From the NCBI RefSeq assembly GCF_014201905.1, contig NZ_JACHFM010000005.1:1-64000 (forward strand): 64,000 nt of DNA. The letters are read 5' to 3'. Below the pieces are notes generated by a model. That model ran no database searches. It was not told the DNA's origin and worked only from the letters and a program-made list of their open reading frames with translations. The number at the start of each line of letters is the position of its first letter. Position 1 is the first letter of the stretch. Positions 7,989 to 16,258 of the stretch are shown piece by piece. The DNA is from Amaricoccus macauensis. Its GTDB lineage: Bacteria > Pseudomonadota > Alphaproteobacteria > Rhodobacterales > Rhodobacteraceae. A program made the translations under genes and the position numbers.

Positions 7989-8297
7989 GACTTCCCCTTG
8001 CCCGCACGCTGCCGCGCAGCCTTTCCCGCGAGTCGGGTCGGGGTCAAGGGCGGCGAAGCCGGGGCGGCTGGCCGCCCTTCACCCTTGACGCCGGCCCGAC
8101 TCGCAACACCAGCCTCGGAAAGGCGCCCTGAGGAAGCAGCCGCTTCATCAGGCGCCTCCCCGGCAGACTCTTGCGACACCGCCCAACCGACCCGCCAATC
8201 GGTCGGCTCGCGCCGGCCGAAACCCTCCCGTCGGCCAGTCCGCGGGCGGGCCGACGCCGCCGCTCTCGGGCGGCTGACGCACCGCCCTTGCGGGGCC
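7989..8297. repeat. Gene-free spacer packed with inverted repeats
   Basis: This 309-bp gap between homospermidine synthase and moxR (both minus strand) has no plausible gene but at least four inverted repeats. (a) 8029-8050 pairs with 8082-8103: 22-nt arms with one wobble and one mismatch, built on CGAGTCGGG and GTCAAGGG. (b) 8122-8137 pairs with 8142-8156 around GGCGCC / GGCGCC and GAAGC / GCTTC. (c) GTCGGCC...GGCCGAC lies near 8233-8260. (d) GCCGCC...GGCGGC follows near 8258-8275. They could terminate hss, structure the moxR leader, or be REP-like elements. Confidence 0.6.
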
Positions 8298-9722
8298 TCA
8301 GGTCGCGAGCACGTTCTGGAACTGCCAGGGATCGTCCTCGTCGATCTCTTCGGCGAACTGCGCCCAGCGCGTGGCGATCGGCGTCCAGTCGGTATAATGC
8401 GCCTCGATCCGGCCGAGGTAGCGGCGCATCACGTCGAGGCAGAAGGCGTGGTCCATCTCCTCGGTCTCGACGATGCCCGCGTTCGGGTTCCTGAGCGCCC
8501 ACGCCATGCCGGCGAGCACCGCGCTCGTCACCTGCAACCCGGTGGCGTTCTGGAAGGGCGCGAGCGCGCGCGCTTCCTGAATCGACAGGCGCGACCCGTA
8601 CCAGAGGGCATTGCGCTCGTGGCCGTAGATGAGCACCCCGAGGCAGTCCTCGCCCCAGAGGATTTCGTTCTCGTCGAGGATCTTCAGCGTCTCCTGCACC
8701 ACGCCCGAGCCCAGCATCTCGTGCAGGCTCAACACCGCCTGCCCGCAGGGGTGATAGGCATAGTGGCAGGTCGGACGGAACTCCGGCGCGGCCGGATCGC
8801 CCACGGTGAAGTAATCGGCGATCGAGATCGCCTCGTTGTGGGTCACGAGAAAGCCGTACTGCGGCCCGCCTTCCGGCGTCCAGGTGTGCACCTTGGTGAG
8901 CATTCCGGGCGTGTCTAGGTAGATCGCCGCGCGGCAGCCCTCGTCGTGGCGGTGGCCATTCGGCGGGAACCAGCGCTCGTGGGTGCCCCAGCCAAGCTCC
9001 GCCGGCTGGAAGCTCTCGGAGACAAACCCCTCCACCGACCAGGTGTTGACGAAGGTGTGAAGCGGCTTCGCGTCCCGTCCGGCCTGCGTGTCGCGTTCGG
9101 CGATGTGGACGCCCTTGACGCCGAGGCTCTGCATGAGCTTCGCCCAGCCCTCACGGTCCTTTGGCGGCGTCGCGTCGTGGCCGGTGTCCTTCGCGAGGCG
9201 CAGCAGCGCCTCCTTCAGCAGCCACGACACCATACCGGGGTTGGCGCCGCAGCAGGATACCGCAGTCGTCCCGCCGGGGTTTGCCCGCGTCTCCGCCAGC
9301 CGTGCCTCACGCAACGCGTAGTTCGTCCGTTCCGCCGGCGGCATGGAAAGATCGAAGTAGTGCCCGGCCCACGGCTCGACCACCGTGTCGATGTAGAGCA
9401 CGCCGATTTCACGGCAGAACTGCATGATTTCAATGGAACTCGTGTCGACCGAGAGGTTCACGCAGAACCCCTTGCCATCCTTGAAGAGCTGTCCGAGCAA
9501 CGCCCGGTAGTTCTCCCGGGTCACCGCGTGGTGGATGAAATGCACGCCCCGCTGCTCGAGGAAGGTCCGATGCGTGTCGGAGGGCTCGATGACGTGCACG
9601 TCATGCGGGTCATAGGTGAAATGCCGCTCGATCAGCGGCAGCGTTCCCTGACCGATCGAGCCGAAGCCGATCAGGACCACCGGCCCGTCGATCCGACCAT
9701 AGTTCGGGTAGCTTTGCGGCAT
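8298..9722 (-). CDS. hss: Homospermidine synthase
   Basis: A 474-residue enzyme of the long bacterial homospermidine synthase family. The N-terminus carries an NAD-binding Rossmann motif, VVLIGFGSIGQGTLPL. The body includes YIDTVVEPWAGHYFD, NPGGTTAVSCCGANPGMVSW and the C-terminal IVETEEMDHAF region. The reaction makes homospermidine from putrescine units (or putrescine plus spermidine) using NAD transiently as a hydride carrier. This polyamine route is common in alphaproteobacteria. It stands alone, diverging from the RTX gene with a 235-bp spacer. The start is MPQSYPNYG at 9722. Confidence 0.92.
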   Translation of the reverse strand: MPQSYPNYGRIDGPVVLIGFGSIGQGTLPLIERHFTYDPHDVHVIEPSDTHRTFLEQRGVHFIHHAVTRENYRALLGQLFKDGKGFCVNLSVDTSSIEIMQFCREIGVLYIDTVVEPWAGHYFDLSMPPAERTNYALREARLAETRANPGGTTAVSCCGANPGMVSWLLKEALLRLAKDTGHDATPPKDREGWAKLMQSLGVKGVHIAERDTQAGRDAKPLHTFVNTWSVEGFVSESFQPAELGWGTHERWFPPNGHRHDEGCRAAIYLDTPGMLTKVHTWTPEGGPQYGFLVTHNEAISIADYFTVGDPAAPEFRPTCHYAYHPCGQAVLSLHEMLGSGVVQETLKILDENEILWGEDCLGVLIYGHERNALWYGSRLSIQEARALAPFQNATGLQVTSAVLAGMAWALRNPNAGIVETEEMDHAFCLDVMRRYLGRIEAHYTDWTPIATRWAQFAEEIDEDDPWQFQNVLAT

Positions 9723-9922
9723 CTCGTGTCCTCCGGTCCCGGCTGAACGTCCTTCTAGCCGACGCGCCGGCTCGGGGACCACCCCCATCGCTCCCGCGGC
9801 TCCACTCTCGCGCACTGGTGGAATCTGGCGCCCGCCCCTCCCCGGAATCTGCCCGTGCCCGGTTTACACACTCGCCCCGAGAGCGCAGTCTGCCCGCATC
9901 AGCTTCCCTTGAAAGACCAGAC

Positions 9923-9950
9923 GCCGTCCGGCCCCCGGACGGCAGGAGGA
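9923..9950 (+). promoter_or_regulatory. Perfect hairpin abutting the Shine-Dalgarno of the RTX gene
   Basis: GCCGTCCGG (9923-9931) and CCGGACGGC (9935-9943) form a perfect 9-bp GC-rich stem with a 3-nt loop. The very next bases are AGGAGGA (9944-9950), the ribosome binding site of the gene starting at 9958. The arrangement could stabilise the mRNA 5' end, modulate ribosome access, or be a protein-binding palindrome. Confidence 0.55.
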
Positions 9951-9957
9951 TCATCGC

Positions 9958-11907
9958 ATGGCCAGGATCACCGGAGACGCCGGGAACAACCTGCTCCAGG
10001 GCACCAGCGCGGCCGACACGATAGAAGGCCTTGCGGGCGACGATACGCTCTTCGGGCTCGGCGGAGCCGACGTTCTCGACGGCGGACGCGGTGCCGATCA
10101 GCTCATCGGCGGCACCGGAAACGACACCCTCAACGGCCGGGGCGGGGTGGACGTCGCCCGATACGACGCAGTGTCCGCCGACCTCGTGGTGGTGCTGAAG
10201 GACGGCGGATCCGTCCGGTACGCGGGCTTTCCCGGCAACGATGACGTGCTCGGCACCATCGAGGCGATCCGGACCGGGTCGGGCAACGACATCATCGAGA
10301 TCAACGACGGCGTCGAGGTCCGGGCAGGCGGCGGCGACGACACCGTCCTGTCGCGGTTCGGCCCGACCGGGGTCAGTCTGTTTGGCGAGGCCGGCAATGA
10401 CGAGCTGACGGCCAACGCCAGCGACGGAGTGCATGACACCCTTTCCGGCGGCGCCGGTGACGACACGCTGGACGGCGGATACCGCGGCTACGTGGACTAC
10501 CGGACGGCAAGCGCGTTGCGCATCGACCTGGAACTTGGCCTCGCCGCGTCAGCGTCAGACGGCGACGACACGCTTCTGAACGTGTTCGGCATCCTCGGCA
10601 CCAGCGGCGGCGACGACATCACCGGCAACAGCTACGCGAACGACCTGCGCGGCCGCGCAGGCAATGACCTCATCGCCGGGGCCGGAGGCAACGACACCCT
10701 CGACGGCGGCGCCGGCAATGACACGCTCCTCGGCGGGACGGGGACCGATACGATCAGCTACAGCTCGCACCAGCGCGGCATGGTGATCGACCTCAAGGCC
10801 GGGACCGCCAGCGCCATTGACGGCACCATCTCCCTGCATGACGTCTTCGACTCGATCGAGAACGCCATCGGCGGTCGGGGCGGCGACAGCCTGATCGGCT
10901 CGGCCCTCGCCCAGAGCCTCGCGGGCGGGGCCGGCGACGATACCCTCGACGGCGACAGGGGCAATGACACCCTCGACGGCGGCACCGGCAACGACCTGCT
11001 CCTGGGAGGCGGGGGCCGGGATGATCTCGTCGGCGCCCTCCTCACGGCCGCCGGTACGCTGGCGAACGACGGCCGCGACACGCTCGACGGCGGCACCGGC
11101 ATCGACACGCTCCGCATCCCCAACGCGGCCGGCAGCCTCTACCGCGAAGGCCCGATCGACGTCCGCGTCGACCTCGCCGCCGGAACCCTGCGGGTGAACG
11201 CCCCCGGCGCCGCGACCGACAGGCTCGTCTCCATCGAGAACGTGACCAGCGGATCGGGCGACGACACCATCATCGGCAGCGGCATCGCCAACCGGATCAC
11301 GGCCGGCGACGGCAACAATCTCGTCCGTGCCGGCGCCGGAGACGACACCATCACCGGCGGTCGCCAGTTCGAGAAGGACTCCGCCGCCATCTGGCAGGAC
11401 GAACTCTACGGACAGCGGGGCAACGACCACCTCACCGCCGGCGGCAGCATCAACTTCTCCGGACATCCGACGGGGCGGGACTACCTGAACGGCGGCATGG
11501 GCGACGACACCCTCGTCGGCGGCCACGCCCCGACGACGGTCATGGTCGGCGGCGACGGCACCGACCGTTTCGAGGCGTCAAACGGCATCTACCGCGAACG
11601 CGGCCCGGACTCCCACGTGGAAGGCTGGGCCCAGAAGATCGAAATCCGCGACTTCACCCGCAGCGACGATGACCAGATCGTCATCCGCATCACCGACAAC
11701 CCGGAAAACGCCCGGGCGGTCTTCGTCGGGCAAGTGAACGATCTCGACGAACTCGAGGATTTCCAGTTCGGCTACATCGCCGACGGCAAGGAGCTCACCG
11801 CCCGCTTCGTCACCGCCCACGACGACGTCACGCAGGACGACGACCTCGAGTTCCACCTGCCGGACTACGCCGGCGGCCTCGTCACCAGCGACGTGCTCTT
11901 CGTCTGA
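9958..11907 (+). CDS. RTX (hemolysin-type calcium-binding repeat) protein
   Basis: A 649-residue acidic protein made largely of GGxGxDxLx nonapeptide arrays (for example GLAGDDTLFGLGGADVLDGG near the start, GGAGNDTLLGG and GGTGNDLLLGG further in). These bind Ca2+ as beta-rolls once outside the cell. The arrays are broken by recurrent beta-rich segments of the type YSSHQRGMVIDLKAGTA. No catalytic domain is recognised, so an adhesin, surface-layer or matrix role is more likely than an enzyme, but this is inference. There is no signal peptide; export would be by a type I secretion system, and no such genes lie in the window. The start has AGGAGGA eight bases upstream. Confidence 0.85.
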   Translation: MARITGDAGNNLLQGTSAADTIEGLAGDDTLFGLGGADVLDGGRGADQLIGGTGNDTLNGRGGVDVARYDAVSADLVVVLKDGGSVRYAGFPGNDDVLGTIEAIRTGSGNDIIEINDGVEVRAGGGDDTVLSRFGPTGVSLFGEAGNDELTANASDGVHDTLSGGAGDDTLDGGYRGYVDYRTASALRIDLELGLAASASDGDDTLLNVFGILGTSGGDDITGNSYANDLRGRAGNDLIAGAGGNDTLDGGAGNDTLLGGTGTDTISYSSHQRGMVIDLKAGTASAIDGTISLHDVFDSIENAIGGRGGDSLIGSALAQSLAGGAGDDTLDGDRGNDTLDGGTGNDLLLGGGGRDDLVGALLTAAGTLANDGRDTLDGGTGIDTLRIPNAAGSLYREGPIDVRVDLAAGTLRVNAPGAATDRLVSIENVTSGSGDDTIIGSGIANRITAGDGNNLVRAGAGDDTITGGRQFEKDSAAIWQDELYGQRGNDHLTAGGSINFSGHPTGRDYLNGGMGDDTLVGGHAPTTVMVGGDGTDRFEASNGIYRERGPDSHVEGWAQKIEIRDFTRSDDDQIVIRITDNPENARAVFVGQVNDLDELEDFQFGYIADGKELTARFVTAHDDVTQDDDLEFHLPDYAGGLVTSDVLFV

Positions 11908-11916
11908 CCTCGCCAG

Positions 11917-11940
11917 TCCTCCCCGCCATCTCGGGGAGGA
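11917..11940 (+). terminator. Hairpin after the RTX gene
   Basis: TCCTCCCC and GGGGAGGA form a perfect 8-bp stem with an 8-nt loop, starting 9 bp after the RTX stop and ending 10 bp before the convergent dioxygenase stop. It lacks a T-tract and could serve both directions. Confidence 0.5.
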
Positions 11941-11950
11941 CGGCTTCGCG

Positions 11951-12919
11951 TCAGCCGATCGGCTTCAGCCCGGCCTCGATCGCCGCCCGGTTGCCTTCGA
12001 GGAACGGCGGCAGGCTCAGCCGCTCGCCGAGGGACTCGAGCGGCTCGTCCACGGCAAAGCCCGGGCCGTCCGTGGCGATCTCGAAGAGATTGCCGCCCGG
12101 CTCGCGGAAGTAGAGCGAGCGGAAGTAATAGCGCTCGACCTCGCCGCTGGTCGGCACGCCGGAAGCGGCGAGATGCCGGGTCCAGTCGTGCATCAGCTCG
12201 ATGTTCGGGGTGCGGAACGCCACGTGATGCACCGCCCCCGAACCCTGCCGCGCCACCGGCAGGCCGGGTTGCACCGCCACATGCAGCTCCGACGCCGGGC
12301 CCGCGGCCGCCAGACCGCCCTCGCCCATGCCGAAGACCCGGACCTCGCCCTCGCCATCCGGCGAGGCATAGGCCCGGAGCTCCGCCATCCCGAGCACGCG
12401 CGTCAGCAGCGCCGCGGTCGGATCGAGCTTCGGCACGGAAATCGTCACCGGGCCGAGACCGCGGATCTGGTGCCCGGCCGGGACCGGGCTCTGCGCCCAA
12501 GGATGCGCGGGGCCGGCACCGCCGTCATCGGTCAGCCGCAGGCGCTGCCCCTCGGGATCCTCGAAGTCGAGGGTTGCGCGCCCGTCCACCTCGGCGATCT
12601 CGCCGACGCGCACGCCCGCAGTCCCGAGCCGCTCCTTCCACCAGAGCAGCCCCGGCTCGCCCGCGACCCGGAGGCCGGTCCGCGAGATCGCGTGCGTGCC
12701 GCGCTTCTCCGGCGGCGCCGGCCAGTCGAAGAACGTCAGGTCGGTGCCCGGCGAGGCCAGCCCGTCGGCGTAGAACAGGTGATAGGCGCTCGTGTCGTCC
12801 TGATTCACCGTCTTCTTCACCAGACGCAGGCCCAGCGTGTCGGTATAGAACCGCCGGTTTCCGGCCGCGTCAGCGGTGATCGCGGTGACGTGGTGCAGAC
12901 CGGTCAGGTTGAGGTCCAT
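11951..12919 (-). CDS. Ring-cleaving dioxygenase (MhqO/PcpA-like VOC family)
   Basis: A 322-residue protein with two tandem VOC modules (residues about 1-145 and 150-315). The opening [38 protein letters not shown] is the signature of the MhqO / PcpA / LinE group. Metal-ligand candidates are the His of LHHVT, the His of [10 protein letters not shown] and the Glu of [10 protein letters not shown]. Family members cleave hydroquinones with Fe(II) or handle quinone stress. It is a single gene without other aromatic-degradation genes nearby, which favours a detoxification role. Confidence 0.85.
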   Translation of the reverse strand: MDLNLTGLHHVTAITADAAGNRRFYTDTLGLRLVKKTVNQDDTSAYHLFYADGLASPGTDLTFFDWPAPPEKRGTHAISRTGLRVAGEPGLLWWKERLGTAGVRVGEIAEVDGRATLDFEDPEGQRLRLTDDGGAGPAHPWAQSPVPAGHQIRGLGPVTISVPKLDPTAALLTRVLGMAELRAYASPDGEGEVRVFGMGEGGLAAAGPASELHVAVQPGLPVARQGSGAVHHVAFRTPNIELMHDWTRHLAASGVPTSGEVERYYFRSLYFREPGGNLFEIATDGPGFAVDEPLESLGERLSLPPFLEGNRAAIEAGLKPIG

Positions 12920-13014
12920 GATCTCTCCTCCGTTCGGGTGAGGTCTTCAGGGACCAATGTCAGGCCGGAATGCCCCGAGTGGAAGCCCCCGTCCCGGAAA
13001 CGGCCTGTTCGGCC

Positions 13015-13587
13015 TCAGGTCCGGTAGCCGCGCAACTTGAACGCGAGAAGGATGTGGTCGATGCCGAAGATGAGCGCAAAGAGCGCGATCATCCACACCG
13101 CCGCCAGTATGCCAGCGGCCGGCTGCGCCATGAGCACGATGCCCAGGATGATCGAGACGAGGCCGCTGAGGATCAGCAGCCACTCGCCCTCGATCTCCTT
13201 GCGCAGCCGGACGGCGCCCCAGATCTGCAGGACCCCGGTCGCAATCGCCCAGGCCGCGATGAAGAGCAGCAGGATGCCGGCCGTTCCCACTGGCCAGACG
13301 AAGGAAATGATGCCCGCAGCGATGCCGAGCAGGCCCACGAGCAGCAACCAGCCGCGCGACCCCGCGCCGCCGCCGGTGATCGCGGCCCAGAGCGACGCCA
13401 CGCCATCGACCAGCGCATAGGCGCCCCAGAGGAACGTCAGCGAAAGCGCCGTGATCCCCGGCCACATGAACGCGAGGATGGCAAACAGCACACCGGCTAT
13501 GCCGCGCAGCAGGATCAACCACCAGTTGGCAGCGAGCGCCGCCAGAAGCGGCTGGTTCGCCGGGTCGAACGTGGGAGTGGAAGCCAT
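13015..13587 (-). CDS. HdeD-family membrane protein
   Basis: A 190-residue integral membrane protein with about six hydrophobic helices (for example LLRGIAGVLFAILAFMWP, LLLVGLLGIAAGIISFVWP, GLVSIILGIVLMAQPAAG), the pattern of the HdeD / DUF308 family. E. coli HdeD is linked to acid resistance at high cell density; the biochemical role is unknown. The start at MASTPT is supported by GGAGG ten bases upstream; a longer in-frame start at 13635 is less likely. The spacer to the divergent EamA gene contains a short AT-rich patch (13610-13635) that may hold its promoter. Confidence 0.8.
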   Translation of the reverse strand: MASTPTFDPANQPLLAALAANWWLILLRGIAGVLFAILAFMWPGITALSLTFLWGAYALVDGVASLWAAITGGGAGSRGWLLLVGLLGIAAGIISFVWPVGTAGILLLFIAAWAIATGVLQIWGAVRLRKEIEGEWLLILSGLVSIILGIVLMAQPAAGILAAVWMIALFALIFGIDHILLAFKLRGYRT

Positions 13588-13729
13588 CTGCGACGTTCCT
13601 CCATATGGATAGAGAAATATCTTACACTGATTCACCCTCGCCGGTCACCGTATCGTGACGCCCGTTGACACGGACGTCCCCTCCGCGTGACATCGGACAG
13701 GTTGCCGCCGGGATTTCCATGTCTGCGTC

Positions 13730-14572
13730 ATGTCAGCGATAGTCTTCGCGGCGGTGCTCTGCGGGGCCGCGCTGCACGCGAGCTGGAATGCCATCGTCAA
13801 GGGCGGCAGCGACACGCTGCTCTCCACCGTGCTGGTCGCTGCCAGTTCGTCGCTGATCGCGCTGGCGGTCGTGCCGTTCCTGCCGCTGCCAGCGCCTGAA
13901 AGCTGGCCCTACCTCGTCACGTCCGCGGCGCTGCAACTGCTCTATTTCGCGCTCGTCGCCGCGGCCTACCGCGCCACGGACATGAGCCGGGCCTATCCGC
14001 TGATGCGCGGCCTCGCACCCACCCTCGTCGCGATCTTCGGGGCCACGTTCCTCGGTCAACATCTCTCCGCGATCGGCTGGGCCGGGATCGGCCTCGTCTC
14101 GACCGGCGTCTTCGCCATGGCATTCGCCGTCTCCGGCACCGGCGTCGCCACGAGCCGCCGCGGCACCGCATTCGCGCTCACGAACGCCGCCGTCATCGCG
14201 ACCTATACGCTGGTCGACGGCACCGGCGTCCGGCTCTCGGGCGCGCCGATCGCCTATTCCATGTGGCTCTTCGTTCTCGCGATGCCGATCCTCGTCTGGG
14301 CCATCGCCACAAGGGGGTGCGAGCTCCGGATCTATGCCCGAACCAATCTCTGGCGCGGCATCGTCGGCGGCCTTGGCACGCTCGGTTCCTACGGCATCAC
14401 CCTCTGGGCGATGACCCGCGCGCCGGTCGCCATGGTGGCGGCACTGCGCGAAACCGCGATCATCTTCGGCCTCGCAATCGCCGCGGTCGTGCTCGGCGAG
14501 CGGGTTGGCCCGATCCGGGTCGCCGCGGCCGGGCTCATCGTTCTCGGCGCGATCACGCTGCGGCTCGCCTGA
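13730..14572 (+). CDS. EamA/DMT-family transporter
   Basis: A 280-residue protein with ten predicted membrane helices in two EamA halves. LHASWNAIVKGG near the N-terminus and AYRATDMSRAYPLMRGLAPT are typical of this subgroup. DMT transporters export small metabolites such as amino acids or nucleosides; the substrate cannot be inferred. It converges on the beta-propeller gene 4 bp away, a tight convergent arrangement with no obvious terminator between them. Confidence 0.85.
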   Translation: MSAIVFAAVLCGAALHASWNAIVKGGSDTLLSTVLVAASSSLIALAVVPFLPLPAPESWPYLVTSAALQLLYFALVAAAYRATDMSRAYPLMRGLAPTLVAIFGATFLGQHLSAIGWAGIGLVSTGVFAMAFAVSGTGVATSRRGTAFALTNAAVIATYTLVDGTGVRLSGAPIAYSMWLFVLAMPILVWAIATRGCELRIYARTNLWRGIVGGLGTLGSYGITLWAMTRAPVAMVAALRETAIIFGLAIAAVVLGERVGPIRVAAAGLIVLGAITLRLA

Positions 14573-14576
14573 GGCG

Positions 14577-15500
14577 TCAGGGCACCGCCGCGACGAACGC
14601 CCCGAAGGCCCGTGGCCCCTCCGGCATCGTGATCTCGCGCACCACCTCGTGGCTGGCCGCGTCGATCACCATCACCGAGTCGGAGAACCAGTTGGCGACG
14701 ACCAGCGATCGCCCGTCTGACGTCGGCGCGATCCCTTCGGGGTATTCGCCCACGTCTATCGTGCCGGTCACTTCCAGCCGGCCCACGTCGAACACCGTCA
14801 CCGTCGAGCCGTACTGATCGGTCACGAACCCCTCGTCGAGGGCGAACGCGACAGCATAGGGCCGCTCCCCCGTCGGGATCGTCGCCACCGTCTTGCCCGT
14901 CGCCAGATCGACCACCGAGACGGTGTTGGCCAGCACGTCGGCGGTGAACGCCCGGCCCTCGTGCAGCGTCAACCCGAAGGGGTGCTCGCCCACCGGCACC
15001 GTCCGCGTGGCACCGCTCGAAAGCTCGATCAGGCTCAGGGCATTGGCATCCCGGTCCGCCGTCACCATCAGACCGTCCACGATGGCGATGCCCGAGGGCG
15101 TCGGCCCGGTGGCGATCTCACGCAGGATCGCGCCAGTCCCGGGATCGACCTCGAAGACCCGCGGCACCTCCCAGTCCGAGACATAGGCAAGGCCCGTCGC
15201 GGGATCGACCGCCAGCCCGAACGGCGCGCCCTCAAGCGCCACCTGCCGAAGCTCGCGGCCTGTCAGGTCAAAGATGTGCAGCCGCTTCGTCTCGACCGCC
15301 ACCGCGAGAATGCGCCCGCGCGCGGCATCGACACTCACCGCCGCCGGCTTGCCCGGCAGCGGCACCGTCGCCCGGATCTCGCCGGACGCCGGATCAAGCA
15401 GCGTCAGCGCCCCCGCCCCCTGCGAGGTGACGGCCGCCAGATCAGCCGCCCCCGCCATTCCCGCGCTGAGCGCGAGAAGGAAAAGGGCGGCGAGTTTCAT
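14577..15500 (-). CDS. Periplasmic YVTN-type beta-propeller protein
   Basis: A 307-residue protein with a signal peptide (FLLALSAGMAGAADL) followed by about seven ~42-residue blades with the recurring pattern 'V-x-L-A-T-G-K-x-V-A-T-I-P-T-G-x-x-P-Y-A-V'. This is the 40-residue YVTN / YncE beta-propeller family. Such proteins are periplasmic scaffolds; some accompany c-type cytochromes or alcohol oxidation systems. Its ATG overlaps the stop of the upstream SRPBCC gene by 4 bp (ATGA), so the two are translationally coupled and likely work together. Confidence 0.85.
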   Translation of the reverse strand: MKLAALFLLALSAGMAGAADLAAVTSQGAGALTLLDPASGEIRATVPLPGKPAAVSVDAARGRILAVAVETKRLHIFDLTGRELRQVALEGAPFGLAVDPATGLAYVSDWEVPRVFEVDPGTGAILREIATGPTPSGIAIVDGLMVTADRDANALSLIELSSGATRTVPVGEHPFGLTLHEGRAFTADVLANTVSVVDLATGKTVATIPTGERPYAVAFALDEGFVTDQYGSTVTVFDVGRLEVTGTIDVGEYPEGIAPTSDGRSLVVANWFSDSVMVIDAASHEVVREITMPEGPRAFGAFVAAVP

Positions 15501-16024
15501 CCGCCCGCGCCGAACCGGGTGGTGAGCGCGTCAAGGCCGCCCTGGATGAAGTCGGTCGCCGCCTTCATCGCCGCCTCGTCGCTCAGTTCTGCCGGCGGAT
15601 TGGCGTTCGGAAAACCACGATAGAACGCCGCCGACCACTTCACATGCGCCTTGCCGCCCTCGTCGCTCAGCACGATCGTGTTGGCGAAGTTCGTGACCGG
15701 GATCAGTTCCACGTCATCTTGGGTCCGCCGGAACGCGATCGTGTGCTTCTCCGCGTCGTACTTGCCGAGCTCTTCCGGCACCGACACATCGCCGAAGCTG
15801 ACGGTGCGGGTCTTGCCGTCCGCAGCCACCTCGGTCTTCGAGACGCCGGGATACCAGCTCATGTCGGCGAAATTGCCGACCACGGCCCAGACCTCGTCAA
15901 CGCTCGCCCCGAGAGTGGCCTCTTCGCTCGCCTTCTGCCGCGACGGCCCGTGCGCCTGTGCGACGCCGCCCGACAGCGCCACGGCCATGATGAACCCGAC
16001 CGCGACACTCCGCCATATCGGCAT
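15497..16024 (-). CDS. Exported SRPBCC (START-like) family protein
   Basis: A 175-residue protein with a cleavable signal peptide (GFIMAVALSGGVAQA) and one SRPBCC helix-grip domain: ATLGASVDEVWAVVGNFADMSWYPGV at the front and a long C-terminal helix AAMKAATDFIQGGLDAL. These domains hold hydrophobic ligands such as lipids or aromatics. Export to the periplasm is seen in some members. The start at 16024 has AGGAG seven bases upstream. It is the first gene of a two-gene operon with the beta-propeller protein and diverges from carB. Confidence 0.85.
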   Translation of the reverse strand: MPIWRSVAVGFIMAVALSGGVAQAHGPSRQKASEEATLGASVDEVWAVVGNFADMSWYPGVSKTEVAADGKTRTVSFGDVSVPEELGKYDAEKHTIAFRRTQDDVELIPVTNFANTIVLSDEGGKAHVKWSAAFYRGFPNANPPAELSDEAAMKAATDFIQGGLDALTTRFGAGG

Positions 16025-16154
16025 GGGCAATCTCCTTTCGATTATAAGAGCGACACGATAGCGGCCCGCAGCCCCAGGACCAAGCCAACGAAAGTCGAAA
16101 GCCGGACCTGGGCGGTTCCAGGCGCAATCCCGGGAACCTCCGCCGCTTATGCGC

Positions 16155-16182
16155 TTGCGCACCCTCCGCCTGCCTCTATAAC
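16155..16182 (+). promoter_or_regulatory. Candidate carB promoter
   Basis: TTGCGC (16155-16160), a 16-bp spacer, and TATAAC (16177-16182) form a reasonable sigma-70-type promoter about 70 bp upstream of the carB start. The -10 matches 5 of 6 consensus bases. Found by eye, not by a scored model. Confidence 0.5.
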
Positions 16183-16258
16183 CGCGACAATTTGCCGGCC
16201 ATGAGGAATCCGCCTCCGGCCACGGCGCACCACCACCCCCGACGTAAGGCCCTCCCCT

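Noticed and set aside
6954-8918. A 654-codon plus-strand frame across the VWA, moxR and hss genes
   Set aside because: It runs antisense through three well-identified genes and a non-coding spacer and shows shadow-like Arg/Pro-rich sequence.
10000-11550. Many short direct DNA repeats, considered as a CRISPR or tandem-repeat array
   Set aside because: The repeats are in frame and encode RTX nonapeptides GGxGxDxLx; spacing and sequence vary as expected for coding repeats.
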